Shown here one piece after another: positions 56,864 to 64,000 of a stretch of 64,000 bases of DNA. Made by a program: the position numbers and the translations under genes. The stretch is from assembly GCF_004365705.1 (NCBI RefSeq), contig NZ_SOBN01000001.1, positions 1,240,001 through 1,304,000 of the forward strand, written 5' to 3'. Source of the DNA: Streptomyces sp. 846.5. GTDB taxonomy: Bacteria; Actinomycetota; Actinomycetes; Streptomycetales; Streptomycetaceae. Every line of letters begins with the position of its first letter. The stretch's first letter is position 1. The notes beneath the pieces were generated by a model, which ran no database searches, was not told where the DNA came from, and was given only the letters and a program-made list of their open reading frames with translations.

Positions 56864-56927
56864 GACGACCCCGCATGGCTGTGCCCCCGCCGACCGGTCG
56901 GCGGGGGCACAGCCATGCGGGGTCGTC
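56864..56927. terminator. 64-bp perfect palindrome between convergent genes
   Basis: The left half 56864-56895 and right half 56896-56927 are exact reverse complements (32 bp each, no loop), centred on GACCGGTC. It begins 7 bp after the stop of the PLP enzyme gene and ends 3 bp before the stop of the DUF2510 gene on the other strand, so it can end transcription from both sides. Confidence 0.85.
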
Positions 56928-56930
56928 GCG

Positions 56931-57893
56931 TCAGGAGTTGCTGGTGGTCCCGCTGGAGGTCCCTGCGGAGGAGCCGGAGACGGTGGCGTCCTTGATGCCT
57001 CTGACGATGGTGTCCATCACCGACACGTCGGGGGCCTTGGCGGCGATGTCGAAGCCCAGGTGCAGGGACACCAGGCTCTTGTTGTCGCTGGTCGGGAAGA
57101 CCACGGTCTCCACCGTGCCGTTGTTGCCGACCTTGGCGTCGACCTTCCAGCGAATCAGGTAGCCCGAGCGTCCGGCCACGGTGACCGCCTGCGACTCCAG
57201 CTCGGTGTGGCCGGTGATGGTGCCGTAGGCGTCCTTGACGGCGCCCGCGATGTCGGCCTCGGCGGCGGCCTTGGCGCCGGCGCTGACCGAGGCCTTGAGC
57301 GTCGCGGTGTTGGCGCCGCCGAGGGAGCAGGTGGAGGTGGAACCGGCACAGGTGTAGGAGCCGATGGTCAGGGCGGCGTAGCCGCTCTGGGTGGTGCCGC
57401 CGGTCCAACCGCTGGGAATGGGAAGGGATATGCCGTCGACTATGTCGTAGGCGGTGGTGCTGCTGGTGCCGGTGCCGCCGGTGCCGCCGGACGAACCGCC
57501 GGTCGAGCCACCGCCGCCGGTCGAGCCCGAGCCCCCGGAAGAACCCCCCGAGCCGCCCTCCCCGAACAGTCCGCCGTTACCGCCGCCGGGGGCGGTGCCG
57601 TTGCCCGGCGTGGACACGGCGGCCTTGGTCGTGCCGCTGTCGCGGCCGTCCATGATCAGGTAGGTGGTCAGGCTGCCGACGCCGAGACCGAGCAGCGCCG
57701 CCACCGTCCCGGCCACCACCGTGGCGCGCCGCGGGCGCGAGCGCTGTTTCGGGACGTCGGTCTCGACGGTCAGCGGTTCGTCCGTCTTGGTGCTGACGGT
57801 CCATTCGGAGCCGTTCCACCACCGCTGTCCGGGGTTGGCGGGATCGGCGGGCTTGGGGTCCGGGTACCAGCCGGCCGGGGTTGTCGTACTCAC
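56931..57893 (-). CDS. DUF2510 membrane protein with Gly/Ser linker
   Basis: A 320-residue protein starting at GTG 57893. Residues about 5-35 are a DUF2510 domain (PAGWYPDPKPADPANPGQRWWNGSEWT), a cytoplasmic Trp/Tyr-rich module. One transmembrane segment follows (about 60-80, VVAGTVAALLGLGVGSLTTYLI), then a Gly/Ser/Thr-rich linker (about 90-145). The extracellular domain (about 150-310) has paired Cys in SYTCAGSTSTCSLG, likely a disulfide, and a beta-rich fold. The function is unknown; such proteins are common in actinobacterial envelopes. Confidence 0.8.
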   Translation of the reverse strand: MSTTTPAGWYPDPKPADPANPGQRWWNGSEWTVSTKTDEPLTVETDVPKQRSRPRRATVVAGTVAALLGLGVGSLTTYLIMDGRDSGTTKAAVSTPGNGTAPGGGNGGLFGEGGSGGSSGGSGSTGGGGSTGGSSGGTGGTGTSSTTAYDIVDGISLPIPSGWTGGTTQSGYAALTIGSYTCAGSTSTCSLGGANTATLKASVSAGAKAAAEADIAGAVKDAYGTITGHTELESQAVTVAGRSGYLIRWKVDAKVGNNGTVETVVFPTSDNKSLVSLHLGFDIAAKAPDVSVMDTIVRGIKDATVSGSSAGTSSGTTSNS

Positions 57894-57972
57894 AGGCGCA
57901 ATCTAAGGGTTGTTGGATAAGCATGTGGTCAATCGCCTGTGAGTATCAGCTGAGAATGAGGTGAGGCGCCGC

Positions 57973-58764
57973 CTACAGCGGGGTGACGTAGGCGCCGCCG
58001 ATGCCGCCGTCGACCAGGAACTCATTGGCCGTCATGAAGGAGGAGTCGTCGCTGGCGAGGAAGGCCACCGCGGCGGCGATCTCCTCGGGGCGGGCGAAGC
58101 GGCCGAGCGGGATGTGCACCAGGCGGCGGGCGGCCCGCTCAGGGTCCTTGGCGAACAGCTCGCGCAGCAGCGGGGTGTCCACCGGGCCGGGGCACAGGGC
58201 GTTGACCCGGATCCCCTCGCGGGCGAACTGCACGCCCAGTTCGCGGGACATCGCCAGCACGCCGCCCTTGGAGGCGGTGTAGGAGATCTGCGAGGTGGCT
58301 GCTCCCATCACGGCGACGAAGCTGGCGGTGTTGATGATGGAGCCCTTGCCCTGATGCTGCATGTAGGGGAGGGCGGCCTTGCAGCAGAGGAAGACCGAGG
58401 TGAGGTTGGTCTCCTGGACCCGGCGCCAGGCGTCGATCCCGGTGGTCAGGATGGAGTCGTCGTCGGGCGGGGAGATGCCGGCGTTGTTGAAGGCGATGTC
58501 GACGCTACCGTAGGTGTCGAAGGCGGCCTTGAACAGGGCGTCGACCTGGTCCGCGTCGGTGACGTCGACCCGGACGAACAGCCCGCCGACCTCCTCGGCC
58601 GCCGCCTTGCCCGCGGTCTCGTCGATGTCGCCGCAGACGACGTGCGCGCCCTCGCTCGCCAGTCGGCGGGCGGTGGCCAGGCCGATGCCGCTGCCCGCGC
58701 CGGTGATCACAGCGGTGCGGCCGACCAGGCGGCGGCAGACGCTCTCGGTCGTTTCGTTGCTCAT
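57973..58764 (-). CDS. short-chain dehydrogenase/reductase
   Basis: A 263-residue classical SDR: TAVITGAGSGIGLATARRLASEG, CGDIDE (Asp favours NAD), NNAG in IAFNNAGISPPDDD, Ser in INTASFVAVMG, catalytic YTASKGG and CPGPVDTPLL. Its start is 6 nt after the aldehyde dehydrogenase stop, so it is the last gene of the glnA-type operon (ligase, aldehyde dehydrogenase, SDR). It may oxidise an alcohol intermediate of the same pathway. Confidence 0.88.
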   Translation of the reverse strand: MSNETTESVCRRLVGRTAVITGAGSGIGLATARRLASEGAHVVCGDIDETAGKAAAEEVGGLFVRVDVTDADQVDALFKAAFDTYGSVDIAFNNAGISPPDDDSILTTGIDAWRRVQETNLTSVFLCCKAALPYMQHQGKGSIINTASFVAVMGAATSQISYTASKGGVLAMSRELGVQFAREGIRVNALCPGPVDTPLLRELFAKDPERAARRLVHIPLGRFARPEEIAAAVAFLASDDSSFMTANEFLVDGGIGGAYVTPL

Positions 58765-58770
58765 GTGGCT

Positions 58771-60153
58771 CTACTCCTCGGTGGCGAAGAAGACGTTCTT
58801 GGTCTCGGTGAAGTGGGCAAGGGCGTCCGGGCCCAGCTCGCGGCCCAGTCCTGACTCGTTGAAGCCGCCGAAGGGCGTCCAGTAGCGGACCGAGCTGTGC
58901 GAGTTGACGGACAGGTTCCCGGCGTTGACGCCGCGGGCGAGGCGGACGGCCCGGCCCAGGTCGCGGGTCCACAGCGAGCCGGAGAGGCCGTAGCGGGTGG
59001 CGTTGGCCAGCCGCAGCGCGTCGGACTCGTCGGTGAAGGGCAGCACCACGGCGACCGGGCCGAAGATCTCCTCGGTGGCGGCGCGGCTGTCCGGGTCCTC
59101 GGGGGCCAGCAGCGTCGGCGGGCACCAGAAGCCGGGGCCCGACGGCGCCTCGCCCTGGGCCAGGATCTTCTGGTCGGGCGTCAGGTAGGAGCGGACCCGG
59201 TCCCGCTGGTGCGCCGAGATCAGCGGGCCCATCTCGGTGGCGGGGTCGGCCGGGTCGCCGACGGTGACGGCGGCGACGGCCGGGGCCAGCTCGGCCAGGA
59301 AGTCGTCGTAGACCTCGCGCTGGACCAGGATCCGGGTGCGGGCGCAGCAGTCCTGTCCGGCGTTGTCGAGGAAGGACATCGGGGCGCTGGCGGCGGCCCG
59401 GGAGAGGTCGGCGTCGGCGAAGACGATGTTGGGGCTCTTGCCGCCCAGTTCCAGGGTGACCCGCTTCAGCTGCCCCGCGCAGCGGGACATGATCTCCTTG
59501 CCGACCGGGGTGGAGCCGGTGAAGACGATCTTCCGCACGCCGGGGTGGTCCACCAGGGCCTGCCCGGTGACCCTGCCGTGGCCGGGGAGCACCTGGAACA
59601 GGTGCTCCGGCAGTCCGGCGGCGAGCGCCAGCTCGGCCAGCCTGAGCGCGGTCAGCGGGGTGGTCTCGGCGGGCTTGAGCAGGACCGCGTTGCCGGCCGC
59701 CAGCGCCGGGGCGAAGCCCCAGGCGGCGATGGGCATCGGGAAGTTCCATGGCGCGATGACGCCGACGACGCCCAGCGGCTCGTGGAAGGTGATGTCCAGG
59801 CCGCCGGCGACCGGGATCTGCCGTCCGGTCAGCCGTTCGACCCCGCCGGCCGCGTATTCGAGCAGGTCGCGGACGTTGCCGGCCTCCCAGCGGGCGTTGC
59901 CGAGGGTGTGCCCGGCCTCGCGCAGCTCCAGCTGGGCCAGCTCCTCCGCCGCGCCGTCCACGGCGTCGGCGAAGCGGCGCAGCAGCCGGGCCCGGTCGCC
60001 GGGGGCCAGGGCGGCCCAGCGGCGCTGGGCGGCGGCGGCGCGGGTGACGGCCGCGTCCACCTGCTCGGGGGTGGTGACCGGGACGGTGGCGAGTACCTCC
60101 TCGGTGGCGGGGTTGAGGACCGTGAGGTGGTCGGTCAGGTGGTCGGTGGTCAC
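58771..60153 (-). CDS. aldehyde dehydrogenase
   Basis: A 460-residue NAD(P)-dependent aldehyde dehydrogenase. GVIAPWNFPMPIAAWGFAPALAAGNAVLLKPAE binds the cofactor (about 131-163), FTGSTPVGKEI follows, Glu235 lies in VTLELGGKSPNIVF and the catalytic nucleophile Cys269 in NAGQDCCARTR. Lying 10 nt after the glutamine-synthetase-like gene, it likely oxidises a gamma-glutamylated aldehyde to the acid, as PuuC does in putrescine breakdown. Confidence 0.93.
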   Translation of the reverse strand: MTTDHLTDHLTVLNPATEEVLATVPVTTPEQVDAAVTRAAAAQRRWAALAPGDRARLLRRFADAVDGAAEELAQLELREAGHTLGNARWEAGNVRDLLEYAAGGVERLTGRQIPVAGGLDITFHEPLGVVGVIAPWNFPMPIAAWGFAPALAAGNAVLLKPAETTPLTALRLAELALAAGLPEHLFQVLPGHGRVTGQALVDHPGVRKIVFTGSTPVGKEIMSRCAGQLKRVTLELGGKSPNIVFADADLSRAAASAPMSFLDNAGQDCCARTRILVQREVYDDFLAELAPAVAAVTVGDPADPATEMGPLISAHQRDRVRSYLTPDQKILAQGEAPSGPGFWCPPTLLAPEDPDSRAATEEIFGPVAVVLPFTDESDALRLANATRYGLSGSLWTRDLGRAVRLARGVNAGNLSVNSHSSVRYWTPFGGFNESGLGRELGPDALAHFTETKNVFFATEE

Positions 60154-60163
60154 TGGGGGCGGC

Positions 60164-61525
60164 TCACATTCGCTCGAAGGAGCGGAACCGCTCCCAGTCC
60201 GTGACGGCGGTGTCGTAGGCGTCCTGCTCGACCTCGGCCATCCGCAGGTAGTGCTGGACCACGTCGCTGCCGAAGGCGGATTCAGCGATCTTGCTGCCCG
60301 CCCACAGCCCGGCGGCCTCGCGCAGGGTGGTCGGCAGGTGCTCGAAGTCAGCGTCGTAGGCGTTGCCGGCGCAGGGCTCCGGCAGTTCCAGCTGCTGCTC
60401 GATGCCGTGCAGCCCGGCGGCGATCATCCCGGCGACGGCGAGGTAGGGGTTGACGTCCCCGCCGGGGGCTCGGTTCTCGAACCGCAGCGAGGGGCCGTGG
60501 CCGACCACCCGCAGCGAGCAGGTGCGGTTGTCCCGGCCCCAGGCGACGGCGGTGGGCGCGAAGGAGCCGGGGCGGAAGCGCTTGTAGGAGTTGATGTTCG
60601 GGGCGTAGAGCAGCGTGAGTTCGCGCATCGCGGCGAGCTGGCCGGCCAGGAAGTGGCGCATCAGGGTCGACATGTCGCCGTCCTCGCCGGCGCAGACGGA
60701 CTTGTTCCGTTCGTCGCGCAGCGAGAGGTGGATGTGGCAGCTGTTGCCCTCGCGCTCGTTGTACTTGGCCATGAAGGTCAGCGACATGCCCTCCTGGGCG
60801 GCGATCTCCTTGGCCCCGGTCTTGTAGACGCTGTGCTGGTCGCAGGTGGTGAGGGCGTCGTCGTAGCGGAACGCGATCTCGTGCTGGCCCAGGTTGCACT
60901 CGCCCTTGGCCGACTCCACCACCATCCCGGCGGCACCCATCTCGTTGCGGATCCGGGCCAGCAGCGGCTCGATCCGGGCGGTGGCCAGCAGCGAGTAGTC
61001 CGCGTTGTACTGGTTGGCCGGGGTCAGCTCGCGGTAGCCGCTCTTCCAGGCGTCCTCGAAGGTGTCCCGGAAGACGATGAACTCCAGCTCGGTGCCGGCC
61101 CAGGCGGTGAGGCCGTGCTCGGCGAGGCGGTCCAGCTGGCGGCGCAGGATCTGCCGGGGCGAGGCGGGGACGGGCGTGCCGTCGTGCCAGGCGAGGTCGG
61201 CGGTGACCAGGGCGGTGCCGGGCTGCCAGGGGGTGCGGCGCAGCGTGGCCAGGTCGGGGACCAGGGCGAAGTCGCCGTAGCCGGTGTCCCAGGAGGCCAT
61301 CGGGTAGCCGTCGCCGGTGTTGAGCTCGACGTCGACGGCCAGCAGGTAGGCGCAGCCTTCGGCGCCGTGGGCGAGGGTGTCGTCGAGGAAGAAGCCGGCC
61401 GCGAAGCGCTTGCCCTGGAGCCTGCCCTGCATGTCGGTGAAGGCCACGGCTACGGTGTGGATCTCCCCGGAGGCGACCAGGCGACGCAGGTCCTGGACAC
61501 TGAGCGGGGGTTGACGTTCGGTCAC
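60164..61525 (-). CDS. glutamine-synthetase-like gamma-glutamyl-amine ligase
   Basis: A 453-residue GS-fold ligase from GTG 61525 (GGAGG upstream). Metal and glutamate residues are visible in GTELEFIVFRDTF, ESAKGECNLGQHEIAF, GNSCHIHLSL, FRPGSFAPTAVAWGRDNRTCSLR and RFENRAPGGDVNPYLA. It is shorter and more divergent than housekeeping GlnA and is the first gene of an operon with an aldehyde dehydrogenase and an SDR. The context and similarity recall GlnA4 (SCO1613) of Streptomyces coelicolor, reported as a gamma-glutamyl-ethanolamide synthetase. So the likely reaction is ATP-dependent glutamylation of an amine rather than ammonia assimilation. Divergent FadR-type gene 98 bp away. Confidence 0.85.
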   Translation of the reverse strand: MTERQPPLSVQDLRRLVASGEIHTVAVAFTDMQGRLQGKRFAAGFFLDDTLAHGAEGCAYLLAVDVELNTGDGYPMASWDTGYGDFALVPDLATLRRTPWQPGTALVTADLAWHDGTPVPASPRQILRRQLDRLAEHGLTAWAGTELEFIVFRDTFEDAWKSGYRELTPANQYNADYSLLATARIEPLLARIRNEMGAAGMVVESAKGECNLGQHEIAFRYDDALTTCDQHSVYKTGAKEIAAQEGMSLTFMAKYNEREGNSCHIHLSLRDERNKSVCAGEDGDMSTLMRHFLAGQLAAMRELTLLYAPNINSYKRFRPGSFAPTAVAWGRDNRTCSLRVVGHGPSLRFENRAPGGDVNPYLAVAGMIAAGLHGIEQQLELPEPCAGNAYDADFEHLPTTLREAAGLWAGSKIAESAFGSDVVQHYLRMAEVEQDAYDTAVTDWERFRSFERM

Positions 61526-61586
61526 GGGCGGGCCTCCGACTGCTTTCGATTGCTTTTCGAATGGACCGGCGGTCGAGCAAGCCAAA

Positions 61587-61602
61587 GGTATAGCCTTGTA
61601 CC
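61587..61602. promoter_or_regulatory. candidate operator in the ligase/FadR intergenic region
   Basis: GGTATAGCCTTGTACC is an inverted repeat with one mismatch (GGTATA / TGTACC), in the AT-richest part of the 98-bp gap between the divergent genes. It contains the GT...AC elements usual in GntR/FadR operators. Likely bound by the adjacent regulator. Confidence 0.45.
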
Positions 61603-61623
61603 AATGAAAGGGAAGGGGGCTCG

Positions 61624-62382
61624 ATGAGCGGGACTGCGGCGAGTACCCGTCCGACCGGCGCCGATCCGCTGGCCGCGGCGCTGCGGCCGGTACGGTCGGG
61701 CAACACCTTCGAGGAAACCGTTCAGCGGGTGCTCCAGCTGATCCGGCTCGGTCTGGTGCCCGTCGGCGAGCGGCTGCCCCCCGAACGGGAGCTGGCGGAA
61801 CGGCTCCAGGTCAGCCGGGTCACGCTGCGCGAGGCCCTGAAGGTGCTCCAGGACACCGGACTGCTGGAGATCAGACGCGGCCGCTACGGCGGCGCCTTCG
61901 TCCGACACGCCGAGCAGGACGCCCCCTCGGGCGACGGCACGGAGCTGCGCCGGCGGGCCGAGCTGCTGGGCGACCGGCTGGAGGACACCCTGCTCTTCCG
62001 CGAGGTACTGGAGGTCGGCGCGGCCGAGCTCTGCGCCGCACGCGAGATCGCCGGCGAGGAGGAGAAGCGGCTGCGGGACTGCCTCGCCGCCACCGCGGCG
62101 GCCGGGCTCGACGACTACCGCAGACAGGACACCCGGCTGCACCTGGCCATCGCCGAGCTCAGCGGCTCGGTCTCGGTGGCCGCCCAGTACGCCGCGGTCC
62201 GCTCGACCGTCAACGAGCTGCTCGACTGCATCCCGCTGCTGTCGCCCAACCTGGAGCACAGCGAGCGGCAGCACACCGAACTGGTCGCCGCCATCCTCGG
62301 CGGCGAGCCGGAGCGCGCCCGCGAGGTGATGCGGGAGCACCTGGCCGGGACGGCCGCGCTGCTGCGCGGCTTCCTTGCCTGA
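61624..62382 (+). CDS. FadR-subfamily GntR transcriptional regulator
   Basis: A 252-residue regulator. The N-terminal wHTH (about 30-95) has TFEETVQRVLQLIRLGLVPVGERLPPERELAERL and the recognition helix SRVTLREALKVLQDTGLLEIRRGRYGGAFV. The all-helical FCD sensor domain (about 110-245) has the metal-binding Asp/His set in FREVLEVGAAEL, RQDTRLHLAIAELSG and HTELVAAILGG...MREHL. It probably represses the divergent ligase operon and the genes downstream. ATG 61624 is preceded by GGGAAGGGGG. Confidence 0.92.
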   Translation: MSGTAASTRPTGADPLAAALRPVRSGNTFEETVQRVLQLIRLGLVPVGERLPPERELAERLQVSRVTLREALKVLQDTGLLEIRRGRYGGAFVRHAEQDAPSGDGTELRRRAELLGDRLEDTLLFREVLEVGAAELCAAREIAGEEEKRLRDCLAATAAAGLDDYRRQDTRLHLAIAELSGSVSVAAQYAAVRSTVNELLDCIPLLSPNLEHSERQHTELVAAILGGEPERAREVMREHLAGTAALLRGFLA

Positions 62383-62461
62383 CCATCGCCCTGAATGGCG
62401 CCTTGACCATCGCCTGACCGTCCCTGACCCGCAGGACTCCGAAAATCGGGAGGCTGGACCC

Positions 62462-63214
62462 ATGAACCGTCCGCTCATCGGCGTGACGACCTATCTCGTC
62501 CCGGCGGTCTGGGGGGTGTGGACCGAGAGCCAGGCCGCGCTGCTGCCGGTCCAGTACACCGCCCAGGTCCAGCGGGCCGGGGGCGTCGCCGCGATGCTGC
62601 CGCCCGGCGACCCGGCGACCGCCGACGACGTGGTGGCCCATCTCGGCGGACTGCTCGTGAGCGGCGGCCCCGACGTCGACCCGGCCAGGTACGGGGCGCC
62701 GCGCGACCCGCGCACCGACCCGGCGCCGACCGAGCGCGACGCCTGGGAGCTGGCTCTGATCGCCGCCGCCCTGGAGCAAGGCCTGCCGCTGCTGGGGATA
62801 TGCCGGGGCATGCAACTGCTGAACGTCGCCTGCGGCGGCGACCTGGTCCAGCACCTGCCCGACCAGGTCGGGCACGAGGGCCACGCGCCCACCCCCGGCG
62901 CCTACGGAACCCACCCGGTGCTCCCGGTCCCGGGCACCCGGCTGGCGGCGCTGCTCGGCGACGGCCCCCTGGACGTGCCCACCTACCACCACCAGGCGGC
63001 GCAGCGCCTGGGCGCTGGGCTGACCGCGAGCGCCCACCACGCCGACGGCACGGTGGAGGCGGTGGAACGCGCGGACGGCTTCGCGCTGGCCGTGCAGTGG
63101 CATCCGGAGCAGGGCACCGACCTGCGGCTGTTCCAGGCGCTGGTCCAGGCCGCGATCGAGAGGACCGCGATCACCGAAGGGGCTGGCGTGTACACGGCAC
63201 CTGTCCCAGGATGA
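62462..63214 (+). CDS. gamma-glutamyl-GABA hydrolase-like class I glutamine amidotransferase
   Basis: A 250-residue peptidase C26-type hydrolase: RPLIGVTTYLVPAVWGVW at the start, GLLVSGGPDVDPARYG, the nucleophile Cys in LLGICRGMQLLNVACGG (about residue 119) and the His-x-Glu pair in LAVQWHPEQGTD. It would cut the gamma-glutamyl bond of a glutamylated product, as PuuD does, releasing glutamate. It is 79 bp after the FadR-type gene on the same strand and completes the set ligase, aldehyde dehydrogenase, hydrolase. Confidence 0.9.
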   Translation: MNRPLIGVTTYLVPAVWGVWTESQAALLPVQYTAQVQRAGGVAAMLPPGDPATADDVVAHLGGLLVSGGPDVDPARYGAPRDPRTDPAPTERDAWELALIAAALEQGLPLLGICRGMQLLNVACGGDLVQHLPDQVGHEGHAPTPGAYGTHPVLPVPGTRLAALLGDGPLDVPTYHHQAAQRLGAGLTASAHHADGTVEAVERADGFALAVQWHPEQGTDLRLFQALVQAAIERTAITEGAGVYTAPVPG

Positions 63215-63218
63215 TCCC

Positions 63219-64000
63219 ATGCCTGACGACTCCGCGCCCCGCAGCGCGTTCCACGATCTGGGGGCGTTCATCGCCCTGCCCCGGATCAACTCCCTCACGC
63301 TCTCGCCCAGCGGCGACCGGCTGATCGCCTCCGTCGCCGAACTGGCCGCCGACGGCGCCCGCTACGTCAGCGCGCTGTGGGAGGTCGACCCGGCCGGGCA
63401 GCGCCCCGCCCGCCGGCTCACCCGCTCCGCCAAGGGCGAGTCCGCACCGGCGTTCCGCCCGGACGGAACCCTGCTGTTCCTCTCGGCCCGTCCGGACACC
63501 GATCCGGCGAAGGACGCCCCGGCCGAGGAGGAGGCCGCGCTCTGGGCGCTGCCCGCCGGGGGCGGCGAGGCCTATCGGCTGCTCGGCCGCCCAGGCGGCG
63601 TCGAAGCCGTGGTGACGGCGCGTCAGTCCGACCGGACCGCCGTCGTCGCCTCGCTGCTGCCCGGGGCGCAGGACGTCGAGTCCGACGCGAAGCTGCGCAA
63701 GGCCAGGAAGGAGGCCAAGGTCAGCGCGATCCTGCACGAGGAGGCGCTGGTCCGGTGCTGGGACCACGACCTCGGCCCCGCGCTCCCGCACACCTTCACC
63801 CTGCCCGAGGCGTCCGCCGAGGCGGCGCCGGTGGACTGCGGTCCGCTCGGCCGGAACGGGGAGGCGCCGGCGCTGTCGCCGGACGGCGCGCTGCTCGCCC
63901 ACACCCTGGAGATCTCCGACGACCCCGACCGGATCCGGTCAGCCGTCGCCGTCGTGGACGCGGCCACCGGCAAGCGGCTGCGGCTGGTGTCGGCGGCCGA
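63219..64000 (+). CDS. S9-family peptidase (prolyl oligopeptidase-like), N-terminal part
   Basis: The frame starts at ATG 63219, 4 nt after the stop of the hydrolase gene, and is open to the end of the window (260 codons seen). The visible part is the beta-propeller domain: LPRINSLTLSPSGDRLIASVAE, ALWEVDPAG, PAFRPDGTLLFLSARPD and APALSPDGALLAHT are typical blade motifs of acylaminoacyl-peptidase-like S9 enzymes. The catalytic alpha/beta-hydrolase domain lies beyond the window. Probably in the same operon as the gamma-glutamyl hydrolase. Confidence 0.85.
   Translation, partial: MPDDSAPRSAFHDLGAFIALPRINSLTLSPSGDRLIASVAELAADGARYVSALWEVDPAGQRPARRLTRSAKGESAPAFRPDGTLLFLSARPDTDPAKDAPAEEEAALWALPAGGGEAYRLLGRPGGVEAVVTARQSDRTAVVASLLPGAQDVESDAKLRKARKEAKVSAILHEEALVRCWDHDLGPALPHTFTLPEASAEAAPVDCGPLGRNGEAPALSPDGALLAHTLEISDDPDRIRSAVAVVDAATGKRLRLVSAA

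Overview
The window is GC-rich chromosomal DNA from an actinomycete of the Streptomycetaceae. It encodes SsgB (a sporulation-specific cell-division protein), a bifunctional CbiE/CbiT methylase, a BluB-CobT fusion, an arg cluster ending in argR, an infC-rpmI-rplT operon and many leaderless-looking GTG starts. The gene order is what I recall for the conserved core of Streptomyces chromosomes; the genus is not resolved (Streptomyces, Kitasatospora or Streptacidiphilus).

Layout. 1-3.8 kb: end of an exonuclease, two copies of tRNA-Val(CAC) around an isochorismatase-like gene, ssgB, a CGNR zinc-finger regulator and a DsbA-like thiol protein. 3.8-5.3 kb: an IS701-type insertion sequence with 16-bp ends and a CTAG target duplication, sitting inside an inverted pair of a 22-bp intergenic repeat. 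5.3-8.1 kb: pabB-pabC-GNAT (4-aminobenzoate branch of folate synthesis). 8.2-8.9 kb: a five-gene tRNA operon (Gly, Cys, three identical Val). 9.6-11.5 kb: a membrane Ser/Thr kinase. 11.5-18.8 kb: an RNA methyltransferase and cobalamin genes (cysG-type, bluB-cobT fusion, cobL). 18.9-21.8 kb: two acetyltransferases, a sigma-like regulator and an acyltransferase. 21.8-34.5 kb: argH and argCJBDR, separated by a stand-alone type III polyketide synthase, a frameshifted secreted GH74 xyloglucanase with its LacI regulator, and a SRPBCC protein. 34.6-36.4 kb: an SDR and a 3-hydroxyacyl-CoA dehydrogenase.

36.4-38.8 kb is the least explained part: a head-to-tail array of five divergent paralogous genes of about 75 codons with uniform spacing and similar leaders, followed by two further small unknown genes, one resembling phage proteins. 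38.9-45.1 kb: hemC, small proteins, a ketopantoate reductase-like gene, a HipA-like kinase with a MarR regulator, and a psuG-psuK pseudouridine catabolic pair. 45.2-53.2 kb: the translation block pheST, an orphan PAS histidine kinase, a SpoU methyltransferase and infC-rpmI-rplT. infC appears to start at ATC and has a terminator-like hairpin in its long leader. 53.2-57.9 kb: DUF1844 and SseB proteins, a serine hydrolase, a PLP enzyme and a DUF2510 protein. 58-64 kb: SDR, aldehyde dehydrogenase, glutamine-synthetase-like ligase, divergent FadR-type regulator, gamma-glutamyl hydrolase and the start of an S9 peptidase. This last set reads as a gamma-glutamylation route for amine use.

No CRISPR array, rRNA, prophage or replication origin was seen. 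All functional calls are from reading motifs; no database search was possible.
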